A program made the position numbers and the translations under genes. From SZUA-254 sp035292425 (GTDB lineage: Bacteria; Bacteroidota; Ignavibacteria; UBA10030; SZUA-254), in assembly GCA_035292425.1 (NCBI GenBank), contig DATDQD010000178.1:1-12153 (forward strand): 12,153 nt of DNA, in the 5' to 3' direction. Positions 1 to 8,100 of the stretch are shown in pieces (the stretch's first letter is position 1; every line of letters starts with the position of its first letter). The notes below the pieces were generated by a model. The model was not told the origin of the DNA and did no database searches. It saw only the letters and a list, made by a program, of their open reading frames with translations.

Positions 1-96
1 CACGTCCGGCGCATCCAGGCGGCCGCCGCCGCAGTGCCGGCCGCTGCCGCAACAGGAAAAAACTCCCCGGCGAAGGGGAAGGAGGACCCGCGATGA
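1..96 (+). CDS. C-terminal tail of the gene upstream of actF, probably the ActE cytochrome c subunit (partial)
   Basis: Frame 1 is open from the first base to a TGA at 94-96 and gives 31 codons. They encode an Ala/Pro/Lys-rich tail with no recognisable domain. The stop overlaps the actF start in an ATGA arrangement (93-96), a sign of translational coupling. In alternative complex III operons the gene before actF is actE, a small membrane-attached cytochrome c, so that is the likely identity. The identity rests on gene order only: no CXXCH haem motif falls inside the visible part. The open frame, codon composition and overlap make a real coding end likely. Confidence 0.6.
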   Translation, partial: HVRRIQAAAAAVPAAAATGKNSPAKGKEDPR

Positions 97-1274
97 CATC
101 GCAGAGGATCAGCGTTCCGGTCTTCGCGTCCGACAGACCGACGATACGAAACCTCGCCGCCGTGGCCGCGGCCGGAGGGATCATCACGCTCGCCGGTCTG
201 ATCTTCGATCCCGGGAGGATCTGGCCCAGCATCCTCCTGGCTGCGTACTACGTCGCCGGATTGTCGGTGGCGGCCGGCGTGTTCATCGCGCTTCAATATG
301 TTTCGAACGCGGGATGGAGCGTGGCCTTCAGGAGGGTCCCGGAAGCGATGGTCTCCGCGTTTCCCCTCGGCGCGGTGATGCTGCTTGTCGTCATGGCGGG
401 GATCCCCGTCCTCTACGAATGGAGCCGCGCCGACATCGTTGCGGCCGACCACATCCTTTCGGCGAAAACGCCGTGGCTGAACGTTCCCTTTTTTGCCGCC
501 AGGACCGTCTTCTACCTGGCTATCTGGGGTTGGCTGCTCTATAAACTCTCCACTACTTCCCGGAGGCAGGACGCCGACGGCGACATACGATTGACGGCGG
601 CCAACAAGAGGCACTCGGTGGTCTACATCGTCGCGTTCGCCTTCACGTTCACGCTCGCGAGCATGGACTGGATCATGTCCCTCGAACCCCACTGGTACAG
701 CACGATCTTCGGGATCTACAACTTCTGCGGGGTCTTCCTCAACGGCCTGGCGGCGATCGCAGTCCTCGCCATCCTGCTCCGGAGGACGGGACACTTCCGC
801 GAGGTCCTCACCGACGTCCACCTGCTGAATCTGGGGAAACTGATCTTCGCCTTCAGCACCTTCTGGATGTACATCTGGTTCAGCCAGTACCTGCTGATCT
901 GGTACGCGAACATCCCCGAGGAGGTGGTCTACATGATCCGCCGGCAGGATGGGAGCTGGGTCGTCTTCACGGTCGTCAACGTGGTGTTCAACTGGCTGAT
1001 TCCATTCATCGTCCTCCTCCCGAGGTGGACCAAACGGAACGACGGGCTCCTGCTGAAAGTCTGCATCATCATCATGATCGGTCACTGGATCGACCTCTTC
1101 TGGATGATCCTCCCGCCGTTCATGCCGGCAGCCCCGGTCGTCAGCGCGTGGGAGATCGGTCCGCCGGCGTTCGCCCTCCCGTTGTTTTTCATGATCGTGT
1201 TCCGTACACTCTCGAGGCACAACATCGTTCCCGTCGGTGACCCGATGCTGGTGGAGAGTCTGCCCCGGCACTGA
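93..1274 (+). CDS. actF: Alternative complex III quinol-binding membrane subunit ActF
   Basis: This 393-residue polytopic inner-membrane protein looks like ActF, one of the two NrfD-like quinone-binding subunits of alternative complex III. That complex oxidises menaquinol and passes electrons to cytochrome c or directly to a terminal oxidase. About ten hydrophobic segments are visible, near residues 20-38, 43-69, 84-108, 130-152, 176-197, 205-230, 248-272, 288-311, 320-342 and 356-372. Family-typical stretches are the MDWIMSLEPHWYSTIFG segment (residues 191-207) and LGKLIFAFSTFWMYIWFSQY (247-266), the latter running on into LLIWYANIPEE. Length is normal for ActF. The start is supported by GGAGG at 81-85, seven bases before ATG, and by the ATGA overlap with the preceding gene. 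The paralogue ActC is an alternative, but the C-terminal position after a probable actE and the motif wording favour ActF. Confidence 0.88.
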   Translation: MTSQRISVPVFASDRPTIRNLAAVAAAGGIITLAGLIFDPGRIWPSILLAAYYVAGLSVAAGVFIALQYVSNAGWSVAFRRVPEAMVSAFPLGAVMLLVVMAGIPVLYEWSRADIVAADHILSAKTPWLNVPFFAARTVFYLAIWGWLLYKLSTTSRRQDADGDIRLTAANKRHSVVYIVAFAFTFTLASMDWIMSLEPHWYSTIFGIYNFCGVFLNGLAAIAVLAILLRRTGHFREVLTDVHLLNLGKLIFAFSTFWMYIWFSQYLLIWYANIPEEVVYMIRRQDGSWVVFTVVNVVFNWLIPFIVLLPRWTKRNDGLLLKVCIIIMIGHWIDLFWMILPPFMPAAPVVSAWEIGPPAFALPLFFMIVFRTLSRHNIVPVGDPMLVESLPRH

Positions 1275-1310
1275 CCTCCCCGCCGACCGTACCATCGAAT
1301 AATTCCATGA

Positions 1311-1315
1311 AAGGA
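1311..1315 (+). promoter_or_regulatory. Ribosome binding site that sets the porin start at 1322
   Basis: AAGGA lies six bases before the ATG at 1322. The earlier in-frame ATG at 1307 has no purine-rich element in front and would put the Shine-Dalgarno sequence inside the coding region. Starting at 1322 also gives a clean signal peptide beginning MRVV. Confidence 0.6.
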
Positions 1316-1321
1316 TATCCC

Positions 1322-2584
1322 ATGCGCGTCGTCTCAACGATCGTCGTCTTCATCGTCTGTTTCGCCGGCGCGGCCGGCGCCCAGGAATTCACTCCCCCGG
1401 TACGATTCCTGGGGGACCTGCGCATCCGCAGCGAGGTGGATTCCCGCGATTTCAACCTCACCAGCCCGCCGAACACGTTCACGCTCCTGCGGACGAGGAT
1501 CGGGCTCGAGGCGTCCCCCGCCGAGAACATCCGGGTGCTCGTGATGGCGAGGGATTCAAGGGCCTTCGGGACCGAGGTCGACGCCTCCGGATCGTTCAAC
1601 ACCATCTCCGACGGCAGAAACCTGGATCTTCACCAGGGGTATGTCGAGGTCGGGAAATTCCTCTCCGACGGCATCATGGTGAGGCTGGGGCGGCAGGAGC
1701 TCGGTTACGCGAACGAGCGGATGATCGGCACGGTGGGATGGAACAATATCGGGAGGGTATTCGACGGGGGGTTGCTCCGGTTCAATCTCGAGGCCGTTTC
1801 CGCGGACATTTTCGGTATGAACGTGGCCGAGGTACAGGCGTACCCGACAGCCGCGACCCCCGCTTCGACCGCGTCGGTCGCCGACAACGGGCAGAATTTC
1901 TTCGGTCTGTACACGCAGTGGAAGAACACCGGTACGCACAAGGTGGAGATCTATGTCCTCTACCAGGGGAACCGCCTGCAGACCCCATCAGGCTTCATCA
2001 ATTTTAAACGCGCGACGGCCGGCGCCTATGCGAAAGGAACAGTGGACGCATTCCTCTATGAAACCGAGGTCGCCTACCAGGGGGGCGAACGGGGCGCCGC
2101 GGACATCGCCGCGTACACCATCACCGGCCTGGTCGGATACGCATTCAGCGGTTCACCCCTCGCCCAGGTCGCGGCGGGATACGAATACCTGAGCGGCACG
2201 CCGGCGGGGGAGACCGACTACAAATCATACGACCCCCCGTTTGCCACCGGCCATAAATTCCACGGCTTCATGGACTATTTCATCAACATCCCGGTCCATA
2301 CGGGGAACCTCGGTCTCACGGATCTCCTCGGGAGAGTAAATCTCAAAGTGTCCGACAGGTTGACCGCCGCGGCGTGGTATCACCAGTTCCGGCTCGCGGA
2401 AAAGAGCGCCGGAGAGGATATGCTCGGCCACGAGATCGACCTGACGGCGATGTACCAGTATGCGAAGACGCTGTCGTTTGAATTCGGTGTTTCGTCGTTC
2501 CTACCCGGACCCCTGATGCGCTCGCGTTTTGGCGGAGCGGACGCCGGCCTCTGGGGGTATCTTGCAACTGCGGTGACATTTTAG
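1322..2584 (+). CDS. Outer-membrane beta-barrel porin of the alginate-export (AlgE-like) family
   Basis: A 420-residue exported protein. Residues 1-20 form a signal peptide ending AGA before QEF. The mature part begins with a strand rich in charged and aromatic alternation (FLGDLRIRSEVD) and a LRTRIGLEA motif, followed by a 'GRQEL' strand-turn. These are typical of proteins annotated as alginate export family porins. The chain ends in a strand finishing with phenylalanine (TAVTF), the usual C-terminal signature for outer-membrane insertion. It probably forms a monomeric channel for an anionic or small organic solute; the substrate cannot be told from sequence, and 'alginate' is only the family label. 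It sits 47 bases after actF and 36 bases before the next gene with no terminator, so co-transcription is likely. A GTAAGCTTAC palindrome lies at its stop (2584-2593), too weak for a terminator. Confidence 0.72.
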   Translation: MRVVSTIVVFIVCFAGAAGAQEFTPPVRFLGDLRIRSEVDSRDFNLTSPPNTFTLLRTRIGLEASPAENIRVLVMARDSRAFGTEVDASGSFNTISDGRNLDLHQGYVEVGKFLSDGIMVRLGRQELGYANERMIGTVGWNNIGRVFDGGLLRFNLEAVSADIFGMNVAEVQAYPTAATPASTASVADNGQNFFGLYTQWKNTGTHKVEIYVLYQGNRLQTPSGFINFKRATAGAYAKGTVDAFLYETEVAYQGGERGAADIAAYTITGLVGYAFSGSPLAQVAAGYEYLSGTPAGETDYKSYDPPFATGHKFHGFMDYFINIPVHTGNLGLTDLLGRVNLKVSDRLTAAAWYHQFRLAEKSAGEDMLGHEIDLTAMYQYAKTLSFEFGVSSFLPGPLMRSRFGGADAGLWGYLATAVTF

Positions 2585-2620
2585 TAAGCTTACCGTGGTC
2601 CGACAACACAGGAGAACCCG

Positions 2621-2938
2621 ATGTCCAAACCCCCGAAACGGTTCCAGAAATTTCAGAAAGACTACAAGAAAATCGCAGACGCCTATGAACGTCTGGGCAA
2701 GGCCGTGCACCAGGCGGGCCCCCTGGACGACAAGACCAGGGCGCTCATCAAGCTCGGAATATCCACCGGGGCGCGCCTGGAGGGCGCCGTGCATTCCCAC
2801 GTGAGGAAAGCGCTCGACGCAGGGGCCACGCCGGCGGAGCTGAAGCAGGTCGCCCTGCTGGCGCTCCCGACCATCGGCTTGCCGTCGATGATGGCCTCAC
2901 TGAGCTGGATCGAGGACGTTATCGGGAATAAAAAATGA
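2621..2938 (+). CDS. Carboxymuconolactone decarboxylase (AhpD-fold) family protein lacking the redox cysteines
   Basis: This 105-residue protein is all-helical in character and matches the carboxymuconolactone decarboxylase/AhpD-like fold. The central motif is GARLEGAVHSHVRKALDAGA (residues 50-69), followed by the helix LKQVALLALPTIGLPSMM. In the AhpD peroxidase branch this place carries CxxCxxxH. Here the histidine is kept (H60) but both cysteine positions are non-cysteine (L53 and A57), and the protein contains no cysteine at all. Thiol peroxidase activity is therefore unlikely; a decarboxylase-like or binding role is possible but unknown. The start is supported by AGGAG about seven bases upstream. 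Its stop overlaps the mobA start in an ATGA (2935-2938), so the two are probably translated together. Confidence 0.8.
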   Translation: MSKPPKRFQKFQKDYKKIADAYERLGKAVHQAGPLDDKTRALIKLGISTGARLEGAVHSHVRKALDAGATPAELKQVALLALPTIGLPSMMASLSWIEDVIGNKK

Positions 2939-3555
2939 CCGGCCGGGACGGGCGGTTCCCGGATGTCACCGGAGTGATCCTGGCCGGTGGTGAGAGCAAC
3001 AGGATGGGATCGGACAAGGCCCTGCTGACGATCGACGGGGTTTCCTTCCTCAATCGGATCCGGGAAACGCTCTCAGGCGTGGTCGGGGACGTGGTGATCA
3101 GCGCGCGCGAGGAACAGGACTATACGGTCCCCCGGTCCCGCGTCATCGGCGATGTGTATAAGAACTGCGGGCCGCTCGCGGGCATTCACGCCGCGCTCTC
3201 GGCGATCCCGACTCCGCGCGCCCTCGTCGTCTCCTGCGACCTGCCGCTCATCACCCCGGAGGCCTGCCGCAGGCTCCTGACGGCGGACGTCCCCGACGAC
3301 GTGGTCGTCGCCCGGAGCGAGGGCAGACTGCAGCCCCTCTTCGGTCTTTATCATAAAAAAATCCTGCCGGCGCTGGAACGCACTCTCCGGCAGGATCGTT
3401 ATTCCGTCCTCGATTTTCTCAACGGCGTGGACGTGACCGTTGTGGACCTCGGCCCCTCCGCGGGGCTGGTGAACGTCAATACGCCCGGGGAATACGCGGA
3501 TATCCTCTCCGCGGCCAGCCGTTACTTTACGACCGCGCCCTCGCCGTTGAGCTGA
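2935..3555 (+). CDS. mobA: Molybdenum cofactor guanylyltransferase MobA
   Basis: A 206-residue cytoplasmic nucleotidyltransferase that joins GMP from GTP to molybdopterin, giving the guanine dinucleotide form of the cofactor used by DMSO-reductase-type enzymes. Motifs in order: the nucleotide-binding LAGGESNRMGSDKALL (residues 16-31), GPLAGI (79-84), the metal-binding CDLPLI with D102 (101-106), LQPLFGLY (132-139) and the late NVNTPGEY (180-187). Length is normal for MobA. The start overlaps the preceding gene by four bases with only a weak GGGA upstream, so translation probably depends on coupling. The last 34 bases overlap the convergent lipoprotein gene on the other strand. Other NTP transferases such as MobB-fused or MocA-like forms are less likely given the motif set. 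Complex III subunit ActB is related to molybdoenzymes but has lost the cofactor, so MobA probably serves other enzymes in the cell. Confidence 0.9.
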   Translation: MTGRDGRFPDVTGVILAGGESNRMGSDKALLTIDGVSFLNRIRETLSGVVGDVVISAREEQDYTVPRSRVIGDVYKNCGPLAGIHAALSAIPTPRALVVSCDLPLITPEACRRLLTADVPDDVVVARSEGRLQPLFGLYHKKILPALERTLRQDRYSVLDFLNGVDVTVVDLGPSAGLVNVNTPGEYADILSAASRYFTTAPSPLS

Positions 3556-3986
3556 ATCCTCGTCTTCGGCGCCGTGACAGTCGACGGATCGAATGTGGCG
3601 CCCGTTTCGTCGGCGTGGTGCTGGCCCTCGGTGATCTGATCGTCGACCGACAGTTCCTTCACCGAAACGATACCCTCGGCCCGCGCGACCTTTCCCTTCA
3701 CGCTCATCGGGAAGGTGATCACACCGTCATCCACCTTGAACCTGAGAGTTTCCTTCTCGTTGTTTCCCTGGATCATGATCCAGCAGCCCATCATCTCGCA
3801 GACTTCGGTGATCTTTCCTTCCACGAGCACCCTCTTGCCGTTATACTTGTCGGGTGCCTGGAGGATGTCGGCGATCGGGGTGGCCTGGTTGACGGTCAGC
3901 GGCTTTCCGAACTCGGAACTGCCGCAGCCCGTGAAGAGGAGTGTGATGGCGATCAGTGTCGCCGCAAAGAGGACAGAGATTTTCAT
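3522..3986 (-). CDS. DUF4920-type lipoprotein
   Basis: A 154-residue protein with a lipoprotein signal (hydrophobic segment then LFTGC, lipidated at C21). The mature part has an OB-fold-like beta pattern with the conserved VCEMMGCWIMI motif (C63, C68), which is the hallmark of DUF4920 proteins. The motif suggests a metal or redox role in the periplasm, but no biochemical function is established that I know of. The start is supported by AAAGG about eight bases before ATG. A good promoter lies 58-86 bp upstream. The stop falls inside the mobA coding region, a 34-bp tail-to-tail overlap, so neither gene has room for its own terminator there. Confidence 0.78.
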   Translation of the reverse strand: MKISVLFAATLIAITLLFTGCGSSEFGKPLTVNQATPIADILQAPDKYNGKRVLVEGKITEVCEMMGCWIMIQGNNEKETLRFKVDDGVITFPMSVKGKVARAEGIVSVKELSVDDQITEGQHHADETGATFDPSTVTAPKTRIQLNGEGAVVK

Positions 3987-4043
3987 GGGGTCTACCTTTG
4001 TGAAAATTTGGGAAAATGGAACGACGGGACAGGATGATGTGCT

Positions 4044-4072
4044 AAAATATGAATTTCCCGGGTTTTATGCAA
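4044..4072 (-). promoter_or_regulatory. Sigma70-like promoter for the DUF4920 lipoprotein gene
   Basis: Read on the minus strand, TTGCAT (4067-4072) and TATTTT (4044-4049) are separated by exactly 17 bases. This puts transcription start about 50 bases before the lipoprotein ATG. The -10 can also be read as TATTTTAG, close to the TAnnTTTG box of Bacteroidota promoters. No experimental support. Confidence 0.5.
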
Positions 4073-4169
4073 CGACGTAATCCATGTGCGTGGAATACCT
4101 CTCCTCCACGAAAATTTCCGAAAAAATGGCGGGTCACCGGAATTCCGGGCCGGCCCCGGCGCTGAAATT

Positions 4170-4198
4170 AACCCCCGGTGATCCGGGGATTGGTTTTT
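4170..4198 (+). terminator. Weak hairpin with a following T-run
   Basis: CCCCGG (4173-4178) pairs with CCGGGG (4183-4188) around a TGAT loop. Outer AACC and GGTT can extend the stem across a four-base bulge, and TTTTT lies at 4194-4198. No gene on the plus strand ends nearby, so its role is doubtful. It may be a structure for unmapped transcription running antisense to the lipoprotein promoter. Confidence 0.25.
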
Positions 4199-4244
4199 CC
4201 GGCTGATATTTTCCAAAAAATCGGGGAAATCGTGAAATCGACTG

Positions 4245-4274
4245 TTGGGGGTCGCAGGAAAAACCCTACATTTG
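4245..4274 (+). promoter_or_regulatory. Possible Bacteroidota-type promoter driving the 4.3-4.5 kb transcript
   Basis: TTG at 4245-4247 and TACATTTG at 4267-4274 are 19 bases apart. This matches the Bacteroidota -33/-7 pattern (TTTG, 19-21 bases, TAnnTTTG) except for the first base of the upstream box. Predicted start is near 4281. Support is pattern-only, and it is not certain that this lineage uses that consensus. Confidence 0.35.
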
Positions 4275-4402
4275 ACCTGAACGCTGCCACCGGGGAGGGT
4301 CGCAGGATCGTGGATCAGAAGCAGCGGCCCGGGCCCGTGAGTTGCATGTTATACTATTATTGCCCAACTTTACATCGTTCCCTTCGGTATTGTCTCTAAG
4401 AA

Positions 4403-4428
4403 GGGGTTTTCGATCCTTCGATAACCCC
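4403..4428 (+). other. RNA hairpin upstream of the 4444 terminator
   Basis: GGGGTT (4403-4408) pairs with AACCCC (4423-4428). After one T-T mismatch, TCGA (4410-4413) pairs with TCGA (4418-4421) around a TCCT loop. No T-run follows directly, so it is not itself a terminator. Confidence 0.55.
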
Positions 4429-4443
4429 CGCGCGGCAATTATT

Positions 4444-4474
4444 CCCGTGGCGATCAGCCGCGGGTTTTCGTTTT
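4444..4474 (+). terminator. Rho-independent terminator in front of the secreted-protein operon
   Basis: CCCGTGGC (4444-4451) pairs with GCCGCGGG (4457-4464), eight pairs with one G-T wobble and a five-base loop, followed by TTTTCGTTTT (4465-4474). A second small stem, CGTTTT with AAAACG (4469-4474 with 4477-4482), can compete for the T-tract. It ends about 42 bases before the ATG at 4517. Confidence 0.65.
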
Positions 4475-4516
4475 GAAAAACGTTCCTTACTTTTTTTCTC
4501 TCAGGAGAATCACGCC

Positions 4517-5038
4517 ATGAAATTCCGCAATGGTCGTGCGATCGGCCTCGTCACGGCCGCCCTCGCATTCTTCCTTCCCCTCCTCCTCTGGAGCCAATCC
4601 ACTAAATCACAAACCGAACAGCTCATCCGCGAATCCGATGTCATTGTCGTCGGCAGGGTCGGTGCGCTCAAGTCCGAATGGAACGCCGACAAGTCGCGGA
4701 TCCAGACCGTCGTGAAGATCCAGGTCGACGAGGCCATCAAGGGCGCCGTCGAGGGTGGATCGCTGATTGTCGTCATCCCGGGCGGCGAGGTCGAGGGGGT
4801 GGGCGAATGGTACAGCCATTCCGTCCGTTTCAAGGACAGCGAGGACGTCGTCGTGTTCGCGAAGAAGGACAAGAACGGCATCATGCGTGTGACTGATGGT
4901 GAGCATGGGAAAATCCTTGTGAAAGAGGGCAAAAAGGCCGGTTCGAAGGTCATCCCGAACGTCGGGAACCTCGAAGATTTCACCGCGCACGTGAAAAAAA
5001 CCCTGAAGGCACAGGCGGCGGTTCCAGGCGACAACTAG
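4517..5038 (+). CDS. Secreted protein of unknown function preceding the giant metalloprotease mosaic
   Basis: A 173-residue protein with an N-terminal signal peptide (residues 1-26, ending near LLLWSQS). The mature part is one compact beta-rich domain: a conserved start SDVIVVGRV (residues 40-48), then alternating strands (IQTVVKIQVDEAIKG), a glycine motif PGGEVEGVGEWYSH (88-101) and a DVVVFAKK strand (110-117). I recall similar 'VGRV...GGEVEGVG...vFl' domains near matrixin-like secreted proteins in other bacteria; I cannot name a family or function. AGGAG about eight bases upstream supports the start. Only 70 bases without a terminator separate it from the giant gene, so the two are probably one operon. 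It may be a chaperone, inhibitor or partner of the protease; that is inference. Confidence 0.7.
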   Translation: MKFRNGRAIGLVTAALAFFLPLLLWSQSTKSQTEQLIRESDVIVVGRVGALKSEWNADKSRIQTVVKIQVDEAIKGAVEGGSLIVVIPGGEVEGVGEWYSHSVRFKDSEDVVVFAKKDKNGIMRVTDGEHGKILVKEGKKAGSKVIPNVGNLEDFTAHVKKTLKAQAAVPGDN

Positions 5039-5097
5039 GGATCCCCCGCCACCACCTCAAATAATGTATCGATTCCATCACCAGTCCTCATTCATCG

Positions 5098-5102
5098 AAG
5101 GA
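5098..5102 (+). promoter_or_regulatory. Ribosome binding site that sets the giant gene's start at 5109
   Basis: AAGGA lies six bases before the ATG at 5109. The in-frame ATG at 5064 has no such element, and starting there would place 15 residues ahead of a normal signal peptide (MKKFTILFP). Confidence 0.65.
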
Positions 5103-5108
5103 TCTGCA

Positions 5109-8100
5109 ATGAAAAAGTTTACGATCCTCTTCCCGGTCCTCCTCCTGCTTGCACCCGCTTTTCTTTTCGGGCAGGCGAACCAGGTCATCGTACCGTACGG
5201 CTCCGGGACGTACAAATACCAGTTCGTGAAATTCAACTCGTCCCTCATCACGACGCAGTCGTATAAAAATCCGGGAGCATCGGAGTCCGGATATTCGACG
5301 GGCGTCGCGGCGTTCGGTACGCTCAACAATACAGGGAGCCCCCCGTGCCCGCTCAACGATGCCACCCATGTCAAAACATTCTGGCCGTCGTCCAGGGACC
5401 TGGTGCTGAGGAAACACATGACCTTCCCCCCGGGGGCGAGGAACGTCCGCGTCTTCATCGCACTCGACAACGGCGTGCAGGCGTTTTTCAACGGGACGGA
5501 GATCTCCGGCGGGATCCGGAACCACGACGATTGCGCCGCGGAAGCGGGCGATTTCGTCTTCACCGTGCCCGACAATCTCATTCTGAACGGGGACAACCTC
5601 CTCGCCCTGCGCGGCGTGTGGCTGAGCTCGAAAAATTATCTCGATGTCAAAGTTATTGCGGACATACCGTACCACATTTCGGCGACGGCCGGAGCGGGAG
5701 GAAGCATCGCGCCGGACGGAAATGTCTCCGTGGCCCCCGGCGCCAATCAGACCTTCAACTTTAACGCCAACACCGGGTACCACGTCCAGTCGATGACCGT
5801 GGACGGGGTCACCACGGTGCTCGCAACGTCATCCCAGACTCCGGCGACCGGCAGTTACACCTTCAACAACGTCACGACGAACCACTCCATCAGCGTCGCC
5901 TTCGCGGTCAACGTGTACTCGATCACCGCATCGGCCGGACCCAACGGGTCGTTCTCGCCATCCGGGCCGGTGAGCGTCCAGCACGGCGCGTCGGCCGCGT
6001 TCACGGCGGTGGCCGATAACCACTACCACGTTGCATCCATCCAGATCGACGGTGGGGTGGCGACGGACGTGGAAACCTCAGCCTCGACGCCGAGAGAGTA
6101 CGTCTATACGTTCACAAACGTCACGTCCGACGGGAGCATCTCCGCCACGTTCACCGGCAATCAGTACACGCTCAACGTCCAGGTGGACACCGAGCCTCCG
6201 ACCGGCAATACCGGGGTCGGATACGTCGTCAGGGACCCCTCGAAATCGCTCTACGCGCCGGACGAGGACGTCACGCTCACGGCCTTCGCCAACGAGGGAT
6301 ACTATTTCGTGAAGTGGCTCATGCCGGGTGGATCGGAACCGACCGACAACCCGGTCGCAATCCAGATGAGCGACGATAAATCGATCACTGCAGTCTACGC
6401 CGCGAAAATCTCGAATACGATCGTCGTCAACACGCTTGAGGACATCGTGGACCCCGACGACGGCCTCACCTCGCTGCGCGAAGCGTTTACCCAAGCGAAC
6501 GGCAGCCCGGGCGACGACGAGATCAATTTCGACATCGTGGAGGGGAACAAGCCCGGTTCAAAGATCATCAGCCTGAACGAACCGCTCCCCCCGTTCGCCG
6601 ACCGTATCGTTCTCGACTTCGGCGAGCTTGTGGACGGCGACGGCAACCCCCTTATATCCATCACGCCGGCGTACAATCCGGCGGATTATCCCAATAGCGA
6701 CGGCATCGTTTTGAGCGGCGATTTCCTGAGGTGGGGCTATACCCCCTCGGGGAGCATCATCCGGGGCCTCGAAATTCACGGATTCCCCGGGTCGGGCATC
6801 TGCATTCACAGCGACAATAACATCATCCAGCTCTGCCACATCCATGACAACGGCAACAACGGCGTCTGCATCATCGACGGCAACGGCAACTACATCGGCG
6901 ACAGGGACCGGGACGGCCTTGGTGACGGTTGGGAGGCTTTTTATAACAAAATTTACGCCAACGGGTTGAATGGTGTTTCAATCTCCGAGGAGAACGATGC
7001 GGACGAAGTGCCACCCCCGGCGAATAATTCCATACTTGCCAATTCCATCTACGGGAATGGGGCCCTGGGCATCGACCACGGCGGGGACGGGCTCGTCACG
7101 CTGAACGAGTATCCCGGCGGACCGACGAACCCGCTCGTGCGGCCCGATACGGCGGAGGCAGTGAATTTCCACGTCAACCATCCCTCCGTCAACATCGCGA
7201 CGATTGGCGGGGTGGAACCTTCCGTCGTCGAGGGCTATCTCCTCAGCTGGAGGAATACGACGTTCCGGATCGAGGCCTATATGAACGAGGCCGGCGATCC
7301 CTCGGGGAACGGGGAAGGCAATACCTTCCTCGGGGCCGCGACGGTCGTCACGGACGCCGATTCCGCTTACGCATGGTACTCGATCGTCTGCGGCACGCCG
7401 CTCGGGTTCGGACAGTTCGTTTCGGTCACCGCCACCGACGAATTCGGCAACACCTCGGAGTTCTCCCCGGACCTCCCGGTTGGCCTGAACACGAGGGTGT
7501 ATGAAGCCGACGAGTATGTGGTCAACACGACCCTCTCCGGGGTCCCGCTCCACTGGGGTGACGGGAAGGCTGAATACAACCTCGCACCGAGCGCGATCGC
7601 GGGCGGATTCCAGGCTGAACTCGAACAGTCGTTCGACATCTGGAACACCCAGGCTGTCCGTCCCGACCTCTCCACGCTCGTGGAGTATATGCCCCGGGCG
7701 TCCTTTCTCCCGACCGAACAGTGGGGGGGGTATCCCGACGGCGTCCAGAACGTCGTCTGGGTCTCCGGCAATTGGGAAGGCGTGACCGGCGCTCCCGCCA
7801 GCGCCATCGCAGTGACCCGCGTGCGGTACAACGCATTCACCGGGACGATGACCGACGTCGACGTCGCCTTCGACGCCGAGCATTTCGTGTTTGGAAACGC
7901 CGGGGCGGCCCCCACGGCGGCGCATAGCGGCGTTCCCGCAGAAGGTTCCGGCACGGCCGGACCGGCGGCGGGGCGTATTCAGGCGGCAGCCGGATCGCCA
8001 ACGGTCTCGGACGTTTCCTGCGGCGTGAAAGACGTGGTCAATACCGGCACGCACGAGATCGGCCACTTCGGCGGGCAGGGTGACGTGTACATCCCGGGCT

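Larger units (their letters stand above)
4281..4474 (+). ncRNA. Candidate small RNA or structured 5' leader
   Basis: Between the possible promoter and a clear rho-independent terminator lies about 190 bases without an ORF that has a ribosome binding site. The 3' half folds into two stable hairpins (4403-4428 and 4444-4464), the last followed by a T-rich tract. A terminator here does not serve any upstream plus-strand gene, because the nearest upstream gene runs on the other strand. The transcript may be a free small RNA, or a leader in which termination is regulated before the secreted-protein operon at 4517. I recognise no known RNA family. Start position is uncertain. Confidence 0.35.
3987..4516. 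other. 530-bp intergenic region between divergent genes
   Basis: No convincing gene. Two open frames of 73-74 codons exist here, one on each strand, but they lack ribosome binding sites and a recognisable product. The first 90 bases hold the lipoprotein leader and promoter. The middle is GC-rich and palindromic: CCGGAATTCCGG (4137-4148), GGGCCGGCCC (4147-4156), a CCCCGG-TGAT-CCGGGG hairpin (4173-4188) and GGCCCGGGCC (4326-4335). An 11-bp direct repeat GGGTCGCAGGA occurs at 4248-4258 and 4297-4307. The right part is AT-richer and carries a hairpin and a terminator, annotated separately. Confidence 0.7.

Noticed and set aside
2584..2593. GTAAGCTTAC palindrome after the porin as a terminator
   Set aside because: Five-base arms with no loop and no T-run; an ordinary small palindrome.
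3992..4216. 74-codon minus-strand open frame upstream of the lipoprotein gene
   Set aside because: It overlaps the lipoprotein's leader and promoter, has no ribosome binding site and no family resemblance.
4342..4360. TTGCAT followed by TATACT as a sigma70 promoter
   Set aside because: The boxes are only two bases apart, and no -35-like sequence lies 16-18 bases before TATACT.
4178..4399. 73-codon plus-strand open frame in the intergenic region
   Set aside because: No ribosome binding site, no recognisable domain, unlike composition, and it runs across the candidate promoter and repeats.
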